Below are positions 12,273 through 24,644 of a stretch of 64,000 nt of DNA, one piece after another. The stretch spans positions 1 through 64,000 of the forward strand of contig CAJQUW010004600.1 in the NCBI GenBank assembly GCA_907163375.1, given 5' to 3'. The first letter of the stretch is position 1, and each line of letters begins with the position of its first letter. The notes beneath the pieces were generated by a model, which saw only the letters and a list, made by a program, of their open reading frames with translations, was not told the origin of the DNA and searched no databases. Position numbers and translations under genes: made by a program. Origin of the DNA: Prostheceraeus crozeri. Its lineage: Eukaryota > Platyhelminthes > Polycladida > Euryleptidae.

Positions 12273-12540
12273 CAATTTTCAACATCTGCAAAAATAATTT
12301 TAAATATCTAAAATTTGAAAATATGAAAATATTTCTAAGTGTAGAAATCCAAAAATATTTGGCCAGGGGAAGTCCTAGCAAAACTGTGTTTGTGTTTCTG
12401 AAAATCAATTTTCAACATCTGCAAGAATAATTTTAAATATCTAAAATTTGAAAATATGAAAATATTTCTAAGTGTAGAAATCCAAAGATATTTGGCCAGG
12501 GGAAGTCCTAGCAAAACTGTTTTTGTCTTTCTGAAAATCA
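12273..12540. repeat. ~132-bp tandem duplication
   Basis: Two near-identical copies of an AT-rich 132-bp unit starting TCAATTTTCAACATCTGCA lie head to tail (near 12273 and 12405), followed by the first ~20 bases of a third copy at about 12537. They sit in the inferred intron of the minus-strand zinc-finger gene. Confidence 0.9.
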
Positions 12541-13074
12541 ACGTTCAACATCTGCAAGTAATTCTTACTCATTAGTCATTACTAAATTTCGCAAGTAAGA
12601 TGTATTCGGTAATTTCCAATAGTTAATTACTTAACACAAATATACAGTTATATACACATATTGCATTCCATCACAATCATTTGTATCTCCAAAATACATT
12701 TAATAAGTTATATTTTAAAATCTAAAACATTATTATCATATGCATATAAACAATGCAACATGTATAGTCTTGTAAGTTTGAAATGCTATTAAAATATAGG
12801 TCGAATCAATTACAACGAAATTCATACAAAAGCTGAAATAAGAATTTAATTTCTCATAATTTTCAATTTGAATTTATTCTTAAATCAAAATTACTTCACT
12901 TGAGTTGTCTGATGTCAATATTCATCATTTCCCATTTAACATAAGCTTATACCATCAATGGGCTAGTTTTAAGAAATCTCAGATATCAGGTTTAGGATAT
13001 CAGATTGCTTTTTGGATGAATGGTCGTAAATGTAGGCCTATGTCCTAAATTTCCTATATGAGTATGAGACTTAC

Positions 13075-13270
13075 CGGTTTGGACGTTTGTGCTGATCCGA
13101 ACGATAATCTTTTCTGTGCAGCTTCGAGAACATCTCTGTATTTCAGACTCTGTCCAGGATGTTTGGATTCATTGTGGTATTTTCTGTTGTCGAAGTTGAA
13201 TTCTTTATCACACCTTAGACAGATCACACGCTTTCTGTTCGACCTTTCTATTTTCTTTTGAAACTTACCT
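13075..13270 (-). CDS. C2H2 zinc-finger exon
   Basis: The minus strand shows a pyrimidine-rich acceptor (TCCTTTGTAG) and then an open exon that ends at donor CCG|GTAAGT (13075). The peptide carries a finger with C-x2-C-x11-H-x4-H spacing (CLRCDKEF, then YHNESKH), followed by a basic helix ending in AQKRL. The basic flanks suit a DNA- or RNA-binding role, but the family is not recognised. The acidic exon at 12182-11619 lies downstream on the same strand and is probably part of the same gene. The true first exon is upstream (above 13270) and was not found. Confidence 0.55.
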
Positions 13271-13679
13271 CTACAAAGGAGATAAATCAATTAGAAAATA
13301 TGCACGATGACCACTTTTGTTCTCCATCGCCTTACTACGATCAGCGGCCTATACGATATGTATTGAATACATTACATCAGATATATTGTAATGTTGAATA
13401 GACATACATTTACAAATACATAATTAATGGTTGCTAATTCATAGTCGTAAATTAAGTAATGATGAACTAGTTGTCCTCAGTTCCGATGTTCACATTATCC
13501 TGAATCTATGACTTAGTCAATACAATGTACCTCGTATATATACTGTAGGCCTATATTGAGATAACCTACGTAATAATTCAAGGAATTAGCTTACTAATTG
13601 AATTTGTTTTTAAAATAAATACAGAATGTATCAATTATCAACCTGTTTTGACATTACTTGTCACATTTACTCTAACAGC

Positions 13680-13856
13680 ATATGCGTATAAATGTGGTAT
13701 CTGTTGGAATCGAATTCCGATAGCTACAAAATGCAGTACAAAGGTTATGGAAATCATCAAAAATCAATGTATTTTTAGTCATCATAAGGAAAAAGTCTAC
13801 TTGCCATTCATCTTCAAGTCCGGTGGGCCCTTATGAGAAGCGATCAATGAAAAAAT
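13680..13856 (+). CDS. Possible terminal exon, Cys-containing peptide
   Basis: After an acceptor-like TTTACTCTAACAG, an open frame of about 50 codons begins with a KCGIC motif and ends at TGA (13834-13836). AATAAA lies at 13851-13856, some 15 bases downstream. The frame, stop and poly(A) signal together look like a last exon, but no domain is recognised and no upstream exon was found. Confidence 0.25.
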
Positions 13857-13920
13857 AAATTATTAATACAGCAAAAATGACACGGGAATAACACTAAATC
13901 ACGATTCATGAATATCAATC

Positions 13921-14323
13921 TCAAACGTTTATTCGGTCTGAATCACTCTGTGAAGTCTGATTCATCATTTTCCCCAAAATGGAACGGCGCAACATGAAGC
14001 CTCGACAAAGACATGAGTCATTCATGACAAAGACCATGCCTTGCGCGCGGCTCGCGTACCCATAGAGATGGATTGTCGGCGTGGGTTCAGTAGAGAGGTA
14101 ATCTGTGATCTCCACAGTGTAAAAATTTGGTCAACAAGACTTCGCCAATTGTTAGAGCAGAGGGTGCGTTATTTCTTGGTAATATCCGCGTGACGTGTAC
14201 CTCGACTCCTTTCCGCTGCTCTGATTTGTCCAAACCACCGATGGCGACCTGAATTTCTTGGAAATCCTGCGCTACACTACAGATAACAGGCGTCAGCGTT
14301 TCTATCGGTGTGCAATTCTTCAT
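13921..14323 (-). pseudogene. Unknown two-frame coding fragment
   Basis: A minus-strand ATG at 14323 opens a 78-codon frame of ordinary, non-repetitive composition. Just before its stop, a second frame runs on with natural-looking protein sequence (TVEITDYLSTEPTPTIHLY) to a stop at 13921. One frame change near 14100 would join them, so this looks like an interrupted single gene or a sequence error. I do not recognise the protein, and no introns or signal peptide are evident. Confidence 0.35.
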
Positions 14324-14899
14324 TGTTCTAGCTGAGAAGATGGTGAACTATTCACTTTACGTCAATTTACTACAACTTCCGGTTATCTGATACACATGGT
14401 TTTTTTTATGAAAGTTGTTCTCAATACGCTGGACTATCTGACTGTGAAGAAACCGGAAACGTACGACTACCACAGTGGAATCTACAGCGACTTAAAGTTG
14501 AAAATTGACTGATTCTCCTATTCAAACTGTGTTAAGATCTGAAGGTTTCTGCCCACCTAATAGGTTCCGCTCGTGTACCGCAAATTTCGCTGAATTTCCC
14601 TTCTAGTGAAGCTTACCGTGCGACACTAACAATCCATTTCTATGCGCGTACCTGATCGTGTTGTAGTATGGACAGAGCGTGTGTGTATGCATCGTGTATG
14701 CATTTTCTTATTTCTTTCTGCTAAGTTTGAACGCCTGGCCAGCGTTATCATGAGAGATCGCAGTTTGATTTACAAGGAAAAGAAGTTGCGCGCTAATATC
14801 AACACGGCACAAAGACAAATCAGCCACGAAAATATCTGAATTCATGATAATTGATATTTTCTTCAAATTACCTGAAATATCCCTGAGATACCTGAAAAT

Positions 14900-14972
14900 T
14901 TCTAGTATGTAGTTTTGGGGGGGAGCTACGGTCCCCCACACCCCCCCCGTAAGCGACGCCCCTGGTTTCAAC
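14900..14972 (-). repeat. Possible transposon terminus
   Basis: On the minus strand, CAGGGGCGTCGC followed by G-runs and a C-run resembles the ends of invertebrate DNA transposons beginning CAGGGGCG. No matching opposite end was found, so this may be a solo remnant. Confidence 0.25.
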
Positions 14973-15749
14973 CGTCCAAGCAGAAGTGCATGCTGTACTA
15001 CATAAAATATAGACAAATTATTTACTCTACATGTACATTTGAATAAAGATAGAAATTATATTATGCTAAAATCTCGCTATTCTAGATACTTGCGTTTCCA
15101 CTGAACTAATGATGAAATATGTGCAAATATACAGACTTAATTGATCCATGATTAATGTAGAAGTGTTCCATGCATTTGAATGCATTGTGCGTTAATGCTA
15201 TGTTGTAATCATGAAATGGAGGCCCATCTAAGATTATCACTTCTAGATTATTCAGCTCAGAACTCGTAGACAGCTATGTTCAATCTGTTAATGCTGTAGC
15301 CGTCCAAGAATGGCAACTATTGATTATGAACGTTGACATCAACAGGTCATGTTTTGATAAATTTCCATTCTTGTCTAGATGTCCCTTCTAAGTAAATTCC
15401 ATTGAATGGTTGATTTTCGATCCTCTGTGACTTTATTGTCTAGGCAGCCAATGATCGTTAGAGTTAAGTGACGTGTATTACTACACACATGATGATAACT
15501 ATGATAGAACATTAACTCATCGTCTACGCGAGGCAACGCACATTGCTGCAGTACTGGTTGTGCCAAGTGCGATTTGAATGATAGATATCTCAATATGAAT
15601 CGTATCAACTAAAGTGCGGATTATCAATTCTATCCATATTTCATGATGCCAGAAGATTCGAAAGGATTCCAAAATCTACTTCAAAATCTAACCTGTAATA
15701 GTCACCTGCAGGAGTATGGGATAGTAGTGTATTGACATCAGCATAAATA

Positions 15750-16137
15750 CCCGTAAAGAAATAAATGGGTATGAATCAAACCAAAATTTAGTGTGATTTT
15801 TGCATACGTATCACAAGCTCATGTAATTTTACGCATGATTGTAGTATGATTATAGTATGAAATCTCCATTCATGTGCAAAAGGTATGAGAAAGTCATAGT
15901 ATGATTAAGATTTCATGCTTAATTCTCATAGACATGACGATCTGTCTGATGTTACGTATGATATCAGTATGAAAATAGCAAGATATTTTCATGCGCATGC
16001 AGTAGGTATAATAAATACATAGTATGATATCAGTATAAAATAGTATGTCATAGCCATGCATATGCAAAGGTTTATTATACCATTTATCCACCCCCATTTA
16101 TCATAGCCAATATCATACCAATTTATTTCTTTGCGGG
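15750..16137. mobile_element. 388-bp MITE with TA target duplication
   Basis: Terminal inverted repeats CCCGTAAAGAAATAAAT (left) and ATTTATTTCTTTGCGGG (right) match except for one base, and both are flanked by TA. The interior is non-coding and full of near-palindromic words built on GTATGATAT and CATGCATATGC. Size, TA duplication and lack of coding fit a non-autonomous Tc1/mariner-type element. Confidence 0.75.
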
Positions 16138-16965
16138 TAGACATGCATTTACTAACTATTTGAGTACTCGAATCAAATGATCAAGCAATATTCGAGTATG
16201 CCGAAGACCGCATGCAAGGGATAGGGCGTTAAAAGAGTGCAATTTATTTTGATAATATATTAATTAAACTTATTGACCATGTGTCGTGGCAGAAAAAAGC
16301 GATGTCACTTATCAAAGCTATGCTTTAATAACGCATTGGCTTTAGAAATCTTTTTTTGTAACAAATAACGAATAGTGGCGGATATCGACGCGAAACTTGA
16401 TGATTCTATAGCATTGATATTTACCGCGCTCCTATTTTGAAAGGCCGCATGGTTCTGATCGAGATAAATTTATTGTAAGGAACATCTGTCACTATGATGT
16501 CATACGGAAATTCCGGCACAGCAAAGAAATAACCAAGGATAGTGCTTATACTCCTGCGCGATCAATTATTGATACATTAATAAACAAAGCTGGGCAACGT
16601 TGCTGATATGGAATGTCGCGGACCGCCTACCCTGGCCCTGAAAATTGTCGTGCAGAGTGGATCAGTTAGTCACAAAAGGTCAACTGCACACATACATGTA
16701 TGTGCAAAATGCTGCTCTGCAACTGTCAGAACCTCTAGTCTAGGAAAGAAGTACCGAAGTGCGAACCTGAGTGTTTACTCGTATTTTGTCAGAAAGCAGA
16801 ATGAGGTGCGGAGTGCTTCTCAAAGAACGTAGTATACGAAACAACATGCACCATTTTTCCACTAATTCCACGTTCTGCATTATATTTTCGCTTCTCCTAA
16901 AACACGTATACAGATAACTGATTTTAAATCAGGGTTGGAATTGATATCGCATTTGTTTCTTTCAG

Positions 16966-17472
16966 GGTGTTGGTGATATAATGCGTAGATGGCTGGTTAT
17001 CCTCGACTCCATGTCAAATGCAGAATTAGACAGTCCCATTGGTATCGAGTTATTTCAACAAAATCCGAGCCGTCGTTTGAGAGTCGCTCGAGGTGCCGGC
17101 GCTCGTGTAGAAGAAGTGGATAATATACTTCGATTCCACCAAGCAGCCGCTCCAACAATAAAACAATTCAGCGGCTTATTGCGAAATGGAATGGGCGGCA
17201 TGTTTGGTGGTCCTGCAAGAGGAAGGTTAGCTGCTGCTAATGGAGTTGCATCAGCAGGAGGACGACAGACTAGGCAGGAGCCGACTGGCATGCAATTTCC
17301 CATGGATCCTGGTAGCATTTTATCATCAATATTCGGATCATCCGGAAACCTCCCTACCATGCCACCATCGACGAATACAAATGCGTCCACCAATAGGAAT
17401 CCATCCCTTGAAACTCCGACTTCCTCTCAAGCTGCTATGTTAGAGGAGTCAGTAGAATTTGAGCTGGACTGA
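16966..17472 (+). CDS. SRP54: SRP54 M-domain-like terminal exon
   Basis: SRP54 is the signal-recognition-particle GTPase. Its C-terminal M domain binds 7S RNA and signal peptides in the cytosol. The exon starts at acceptor TTTCTTTCAG|GGT and reads GVGDIMRRWLVILDSMSNAE onward. Its first ~80 codons follow the M domain: VILDSMSNAELDS matches the family MDSMNDQELDS segment, and RVARGAGARVEEVDNIL matches the RNA-binding helix RVARGSGVSTRDVQELL. The family GSG is changed to GAG, and the family's TKFAQMVKKMGG-like stretch is replaced by FHQAAAPTIKQFSGLLRNG. The Met-rich tail is replaced by about 70 residues rich in Ser, Pro, Asn and Gly. The stop is at 17470-17472. I did not find upstream exons with the NG GTPase domain in the window. 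This may be a divergent paralogue, or an M-domain module used in another protein. Confidence 0.65.
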   Translation, partial: GVGDIMRRWLVILDSMSNAELDSPIGIELFQQNPSRRLRVARGAGARVEEVDNILRFHQAAAPTIKQFSGLLRNGMGGMFGGPARGRLAAANGVASAGGRQTRQEPTGMQFPMDPGSILSSIFGSSGNLPTMPPSTNTNASTNRNPSLETPTSSQAAMLEESVEFELD

Positions 17473-20400
17473 AAAGTATTGTAATAACGTTCTTGTTTTG
17501 AGACGAATCTCACATATCACTGTATCGTTTTACAAATGACTTAAATATTTTACCATGATGTCAATCGATCAGTGGCATTATCTTCATAAATGTTCTTCGA
17601 TGTTTGAAGTAATTGCGATGTTCTTAAGTTTTCTTTTGCTGTGCCTTCGATGAGTGAACAAAGAGCATGGTCGACTTAATCTTCTCTCTCCCCCTTTTTC
17701 TCTTTTTACAGCTCTCAACAGAACTGCAGATGTGAAAAAGATGAAATATGAGGCATTTGGTGATTGATGTCATATCATAACATATTGCTTCTTTGTGTAG
17801 TACAATTTTATTCTTACAAATATCGAATGTAAATTTTCCTGGTGTTCTTCATATCATAATTTCTCAGTGATTATGATTTTCCCTGATGGACTTTGAAAAC
17901 TGACCTCCATGGACCAACAAATGTGTACGTCAAATTCTGAATATTATTTGATCAAGTAGGCATTTGTTCATACTAATATCACACTATTGTATCTACTGCG
18001 GAAATAAGTGAGGCTTAGATAAATTATTGTGAATATGACCATTATATTTCATGTGTTACAATCGACATAGAACTTCCAACTGCATGTCCCATCTGCATCG
18101 CTTTGAAATGATGAGCAGTTTATTCTTTATCTGAAGTTCTATGCTGCAACTTATACAAAAAATGTCATGACATGTTACTGCTGAGTTTGCAGTGATTTTA
18201 TATAAAAATTTGTCGATACTATGTGTTTTAACTGAACTGCTGAACGCGATAACAAAAATTGATCCTTATAAAGAAGAGCACGGCCAATAAATGAATATCT
18301 GAAAAATCCATGAATAAGAGTAGATATGCATAGCTGCTGAGGACGCAACGATTTATCGATGAATGATATGCGAATCCACTTGGTAAATTGCGCGAGTCGC
18401 TGGTTATTTATAAATTTGCTTTCAGCTGTATAGCTGTACTACGGGACTCAAAGAATACTGAAGAAGGGATGACATGTTAGTGTAGGCTACGGTAATGTAT
18501 TCAGTCCAAAAAAATGTAGCTGGTCCGGTAATTTGCACACATCGGGTTTGTTAAATAACCAATTCGATGGACTTCTATTACTTTAATGCTCAGCAGCCTT
18601 ATTGATAAAGAGTATTCCTCAGCGTGATCCACAAATTACCTTTCATAGATGTGAGTGGGTCCACATCACTATTCAGATTCAAGAAATGACGCCTTGGGAC
18701 GCAAAACATAAAATCATGCCGCTGAAAATTGAGTTAAAAACATGACATCCCAGCTAGAAGAAAAAATGAGATCTCAACTTTTCCTTGAAGACTTGCATTA
18801 TAATGGGATTCATCAAATTTCTTGGATCATCAGCTTCACCGCTTAACGGGTAGAAAACTATCTACTAGCAGATAGGAGAAATTGGTCAAATTATCATTAA
18901 GTTACCCATATCTTTGAAGTTACCCATAAGTCCGCTGCCCATTTTAGTCCCGCCTCTCTATTGATTATACGTATTCCATTCATTAAGCAAAGTGACTGAA
19001 AAACGAAAAGAAATGCAGAAGTGATGATAATGTTTCCTAATGAGAGGTCATGGTGGAATTAGGTTGAAAATATATAAGCTATCGGCGGCAGTTAAAGATT
19101 ATGTTGGCTAAAAGAGACAATGAAGTGGGATTAAGTCGGCGGTTGTTGGCAAAAGGATGGCTAGAGCGGCACTTGGATGGCCATAGCACGAAAATCTGTT
19201 GGACTACGTTGGCTCAGCACCGGTTCTAGGTTGGATTGTCTTCATAGAACCAATGTAGACCCGCTGTATCATTTCCAACTTTTGACCATCGCAAATGGCC
19301 AACGTATTACCAACGTATCTAATATACGGACCAAGCTGGGGAGCAACAACAAATAAATTTTCAAAATAATATGTAGTGCATGAGGAGTAGTCTAATAATC
19401 AATGTAATCATAAATATTTATTACCTACACAACTGCGTTGAAATAACCACGTTCTCCTCCCTCCATAACCAATATATGAATGAATCTATTTTTGTCTATC
19501 TCAAATTAACTATCATACTTTATCTTTGGCCATTTAAATTATCGAAAAAGTTTCACAACTATCGAATTCCTAGAATTGAGTGTAAGTACAAGCCATCAAA
19601 TTTTGCCCATCGCCAAAGCTATAATTAGGAATTATGTATTAAGCTTACTACTGTAAGAAATCTTGGAATGAACATTTTTATTCAGTTTGATGGCATCCGC
19701 ATCTTATGATAAGCGTGTGGTCAGGAAACCAGAAGCTTATCATATAACAGGCTTGAATCCCATGAGTATTTCATTGAAATGAAGATAGGGTAACGTCGTT
19801 GACCAGGCGGTGAGAAAAGTTGACCATGTTTCAATGTTGTCTATAAACATGACAAGAAGAAAACTCTCTCAATAACGATTAACTAGCCAAAGAAACATCG
19901 TCGCATGTTTCTATAATTTTCAAAAGACATCTGTTTAGATATGCGGCAACACCGATTTCCAGATTTTTTTGCGGTAAAAAAAGTTAAAATTATTTAATTT
20001 TTTTGACTATGGCAAGATACTCGCAGACATTTATCGGAACACCATCAAGTTGTCCTACCATTCGAAAAAAATTGATATGATGCGACTTCATTTTATTTAA
20101 TTGCCTGCTGAAAGGCTTCGTCGAAAATCTTCATTCCACGACGTTTGTAATTAACTATTTTTAAATGCTGTATCGCTCATATTTAGAATAATTCATATTG
20201 CATAACTAATTACTTCAACTTTTGAATGCCGTAGACCATGCCAGTAGTCCAGCTAGCTAACACACTTGTCATCTAAAGGAAAATCAAAATCATCAACTCC
20301 GCGACAACTATAATGTCGCGGAATGACGCGTGCACTGCAAGTAGCACTTTCAGACTCAAATCAAGTCTGTGTGAAACTCAAATGATTTTCCGCCAAAATC

Positions 20401-22630
20401 ATAGGTGCGTTCACCAAATAAATGGTTCGTTCACGAAATAATTTTTCTTCAATTTGTACAACATGACTATTCTGTCCCTATCCTATATCGTCGCTGAACA
20501 ACGTCGAGTGAAGTTAGCCATGTTTCAGTGTTATCCAAAAACATAACAATGGTTAGGGATTTTCTTCTTTTCTTCTCTTTCGATAGAGATTTATTGGCCA
20601 AAAAACAGTCGCAGTTGATGGCGGACAGGGACGTCGCTGTGAAGCTCCTTACATCGGTCGCCGTGGTGTGGCCTATGAATCGTGGCGGTTGACAAAGTCA
20701 ACGACCGATAACTAAATGTGGATTTGCTTAGTTCAGTGTATGACACACTTTCGAAGATATGCAAGCAACAACAGACCGTGATGTATCAAATTGCCATGCA
20801 AAAGATGAGCCTCGAACATGCGACTTCATGTTATCATGATCAGTAAATTTATATTCGAAGCCATTCACTGCTTTGTTAGATCCTAAACATTGCACCCGTA
20901 CACCACTACTGATCCTTTGTCAGCCACCCTAAAGCTTTTTCGTACGGCTTTGGGTTTAACACGGAGTTGTCTGGTTTTCTGCGTTTTTGTTTTTCTGATT
21001 AGTCTTACAGTTTTCTAATAAATAGTGCTATATTCATGTGTTTCCGGAATATAGCGGAATATGAGGTAGGTCTACTTCGCTATGTCAAATAATTGTTCAG
21101 CTAATAAATCACAAGAAATTCACATTTCTCTCGATGGTGGCTATTCACTTATATTAACAGAAAAGATGTATTTTCAATTCTCGATCAAAACATAAGAAAA
21201 ATATCCGTTACAAGAGATGTATGAGATAAAAAATGCAAATGATACCAAAACTGTCTGTGTTGTAGGCCTAGTGAATGACTAAAAAATGCAATAGTTTGCA
21301 TGAAATAGTCTGGCAATCCATTCGTGTCTGAAATTCACATTACAAGCTACAAGTAGCGTTTCAGTTTGACAACAATATCACAGGAAAGTCAGAGCAAAAT
21401 GAGAAAATTATAATCCAATATATGCGTGTTGAATCTCAAACCTCATTGGTGAATGTGATTCTTCATTATTTCTAAATATGCGGAAGCATTTCTTGTGCTT
21501 CAGCTGTGATTGCAAATGTGCGAGTATTTAATAGTAGCCTACCATTGCGAACGAAATGACGTTAATCCAGTTACGAAGTCAACTATCTTCACGAAATAGT
21601 ACCACTAATGCAGTTAATCTATGGAGTACCGTTAATTTTCGGAGTACCGTTAGTAGTTAAGTTCATTGCTGACAGAAATGCTAAATGCAAGAAAATTCAG
21701 AAGTCATCCTCCAGAACATCCATGGCAAAACTTAATACAGGCCTACTTTTATTAGCGCTATTGAAACTTGAAAGCTAAGGTGTTCTTATTTACAAAAGGA
21801 TGCATTTGCACTCTGTTTGTTAGCCTATAATTTTGACAGGTGTCTTACCTTAGCAGGACCATTTAACCTTTTGTAAAAAGAGCGATTAATTAAGTTTGCC
21901 AAGTTAATAAATTCGAAAATTGAGCCAAGAAACATAAAAAGTTTTCAACGTTTCTCATGAAGACTACAATTATAGTGCTGATCATGAAATTTCCTTGAGT
22001 ATCTACTTAATTTCCTTTTAATTGAGTTTCTGATTACTACTAAATTTATGCTCTATTTGATAGCTAATAAGCTTCACACTACGTAGGCCTAGTTATTAAA
22101 ATCTCAAGTACCAAATAGCTAGGAAAGTTTGCAAACATTGACATAGGTAGAAATTGATCAAATATTCGTCTGACATTAGGATCATAATTTCCGTGAAATA
22201 TGAATCCTTTGACATAAAAACTTCTACGATGTGCTGAGATTTTTTTGAGTTGTCAGTTGATACTCTACCTACTAAATGTATGTACTTGCTCTATGATGCG
22301 AATTACTGTAAAACTTGTAATAGACCACCACTGTGACGTGTTTATAAAATTGAACACGAACCTGTAATAGAGCGCCACCCGTTATACTGCGACACTTTCT
22401 ATATTACAGCAGTATAAGTAGTGGTTCCAATATGTCTGTTTGTGTAAACCTTGTCCGATATATGATGTGCTATTTGTAATTCTTATTCGATGCACACCCA
22501 TCCCACGAATGATTCTATGTCTCATGAATGACCAATGTGCGATCACAGGGAATTTGTTGTGTTGAGTTCACATTCTTCTCTTTTCTGTGTTGTTTGTTAT
22601 CTTTTTTGCATGGGTAGCAATCTTGCGTGT
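17473..22630. other. 3' UTR and long intergenic stretch
   Basis: No gene is supported here. AATAAA at 18286-18291 could be the poly(A) signal of the SRP54-like gene. Two diverged ~130-bp segments (about 19791-19920 and 20485-20620) share the word order GTCGTTGA, CCATGTTTCA, AACAT and TAGCCAAA or TGGCCAAA. A 170-bp segment at 21165-21345 recurs at 24845-25013. Confidence 0.5.
21165..21345 (+). repeat. 170-bp dispersed repeat, copy 1
   Basis: This shares long near-identical stretches (TTTTCAATTCTCGATCAAAA, GTGTTGTAGGCCTAGTGAA, ATGCAATAGTTTGCATGAA) with 24845-25013 in the same orientation, at roughly 90% identity by eye. It is non-coding and its family is unknown. Confidence 0.8.
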
Positions 22631-22636
22631 ATAGTA

Positions 22637-23911
22637 GGGGAAGCTGGGGTGACTTGGCAGTTGGGGTGACATGTCAGTGGGGGTCTTGCACTTAATTGGC
22701 TTCATAAATCAAAAATCCGAAATATACATTTGAAGTAGCTCTAAAATAAAGATGCTGGAGCAAGATACTTGCGGATTATTTGTACTTGTACTTTTTTTAG
22801 GAGCAAAAAACTATTTTACTTGGAAAAATCGTAACTTTCGGAAATACGCAACTTTTGGGACACTCTCGTCTTGTGATAGATTTGACATAAACCATTATTA
22901 AAAATATTTTACTTAGGTCATGGTGCATGAACTCCTACAGTATAAAAACATTCAGATCATATTGACATTGTAATTGAGCTGATTTTTTTACCTTACTGGG
23001 GTTGGGGTGACATGGCAGTATTGGTATTGCAGATAATATGCTTCGCAAATCGAAATCCCTATTACTTTTTAAAGTAGCTCTAAAATGATAATACTGTAGA
23101 GAAAGATTGCTTCGGACTTCTACTTTTTCAGAGCAAAAAATCAGGCCTATTGGCATACTTAAAATGTAAAAATGTAACTTTTGAAAATACGTAATTCGAT
23201 GAGCCACCGCGCTTGTGATAGATTTCAGATAAATATATGTTGAAGACATTATAATTAGGTCAGAATACATGACCCCCGATAGTGTAAAACATTCTAGCTG
23301 GAGCTGAGGATTTAACCGTAGGCCTACTTAGTTTGGGGTGACATGGCAGCATCATTTTTTGTGTCCTTAGTAGTTGAGTGACTCTTGTAGTCTGCAACAT
23401 ATCACAACTGATGGTAGTGATGTGTTAGTGACTCACCTTTCAATACAAGTTCACATCTTAACACCTAGCCTATGCATTGGAAAATGACTCAGAAACATCT
23501 AGGTACGTCAAACCAACCCTTATTTGTTGATTCGTTGCAACATGAATTATCGCAATTTATATGAATTGCCAAGATTGTGTTTTGCAACTAATTTGGCGGT
23601 GTTTGTAGCAGCAATGATAATGCAAGCCTAGATCAGTATAATACCAAAAGTTTGTTGATGTTTTATGATACTGCCAACTCACCCCAACTCTACTGCCAAC
23701 TCACCCCAATAGTGGGGTGACTTGGCAGTTTTAGAACTTTTTTGTAATAGAATTTTTCGAGGACAAGACAATAATTTACCACAAAACTATCTGAAGCAAA
23801 AATGTTCCTAATACTCCTCTCCGTCAACCCGCACTAAAGGAATTCTGTAATATTTAGTCGTTTGGCCGGATGGGCATTTGAAGAAAAGACTGCCGTCACC
23901 CCAGCCTCCCC
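22637..23911. mobile_element. 1.3-kb TIR element with internal tandem units
   Basis: The ends read GGGGAAGCTGGGGTGAC and, inverted, GTCACCCCAGCCTCCCC, flanked by TA. The word GGGGTGACWTGGCAG is repeated near each end and inside (22645, 22661, 23002, 23333, 23713). Two diverged ~335-bp units lie in tandem (22661-23001 and 23002-23332), sharing AAAGTAGCTCTAAAAT and CTTGTGATAGATTT. No transposase frame survives. This is a non-autonomous DNA element with likely transposase-binding repeats; the superfamily is not assigned. Confidence 0.7.
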
Positions 23912-24644
23912 TATACTAGATGGACATAGTATGTCATCTTGTCTAGTGCTGAACATGCAACACTGTTACTATATTGCAGGTCTAAATTCTTTTTGTTAAT
24001 AATGCTTATAAATCAATGTATTGAATATTGATATCAGTAAGATATGCATTTAGTATCACACTAAGCTTCAATCATAAGATAAAATGTCATACTAATAGGC
24101 CTGAGCCTTAATGTAAGCACTTTCATAATACATCGGGTATTCATCAAGCATTTAGTTACTTGGCAGCTTCGTAGATGTAACATTCAGGCAAATGTAAGCT
24201 CTATTGAAGCGATAATTCTTAATACTTCTAGAATCGGAGATGTTGAAGAATAAACCGCTATGGCGATCTATTACAGGTTTTACTGTAGATTAATATGAAA
24301 TAGAGAGGAGATTGGGGCATATTTGTGCAAATAATGAAAAAGATAAATTTTTATCCTTGTTCACAACACTAGAAATTCACTTGCTGTCTCAGAAGTGTTA
24401 GATATTGTAGACGTCTTTCATAATAAAAGATGAAGACCGTGACTTTTTTCATTGCATGAAATTTGTCAGACATAGCAACCTGCATGAACGTGCCCCATGG
24501 GTTGTGGTAGATTCGGGCAGGTGTGGTTCTTTCGTGCAACTTTCCATACTCATTGCATGAAACGAGCTCTGATTATACTTCATTGTGTATTTCACTTCAA
24601 TTTGTATCTTCTACCCCAAGAATAGGGTTGCTTCTAAAATTACT

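Noticed and set aside
16608-16832. Possible upstream exon of the SRP54-like gene
   Set aside because: The peptide has no resemblance to the NG domain and lacks matching splice phase to 16966.
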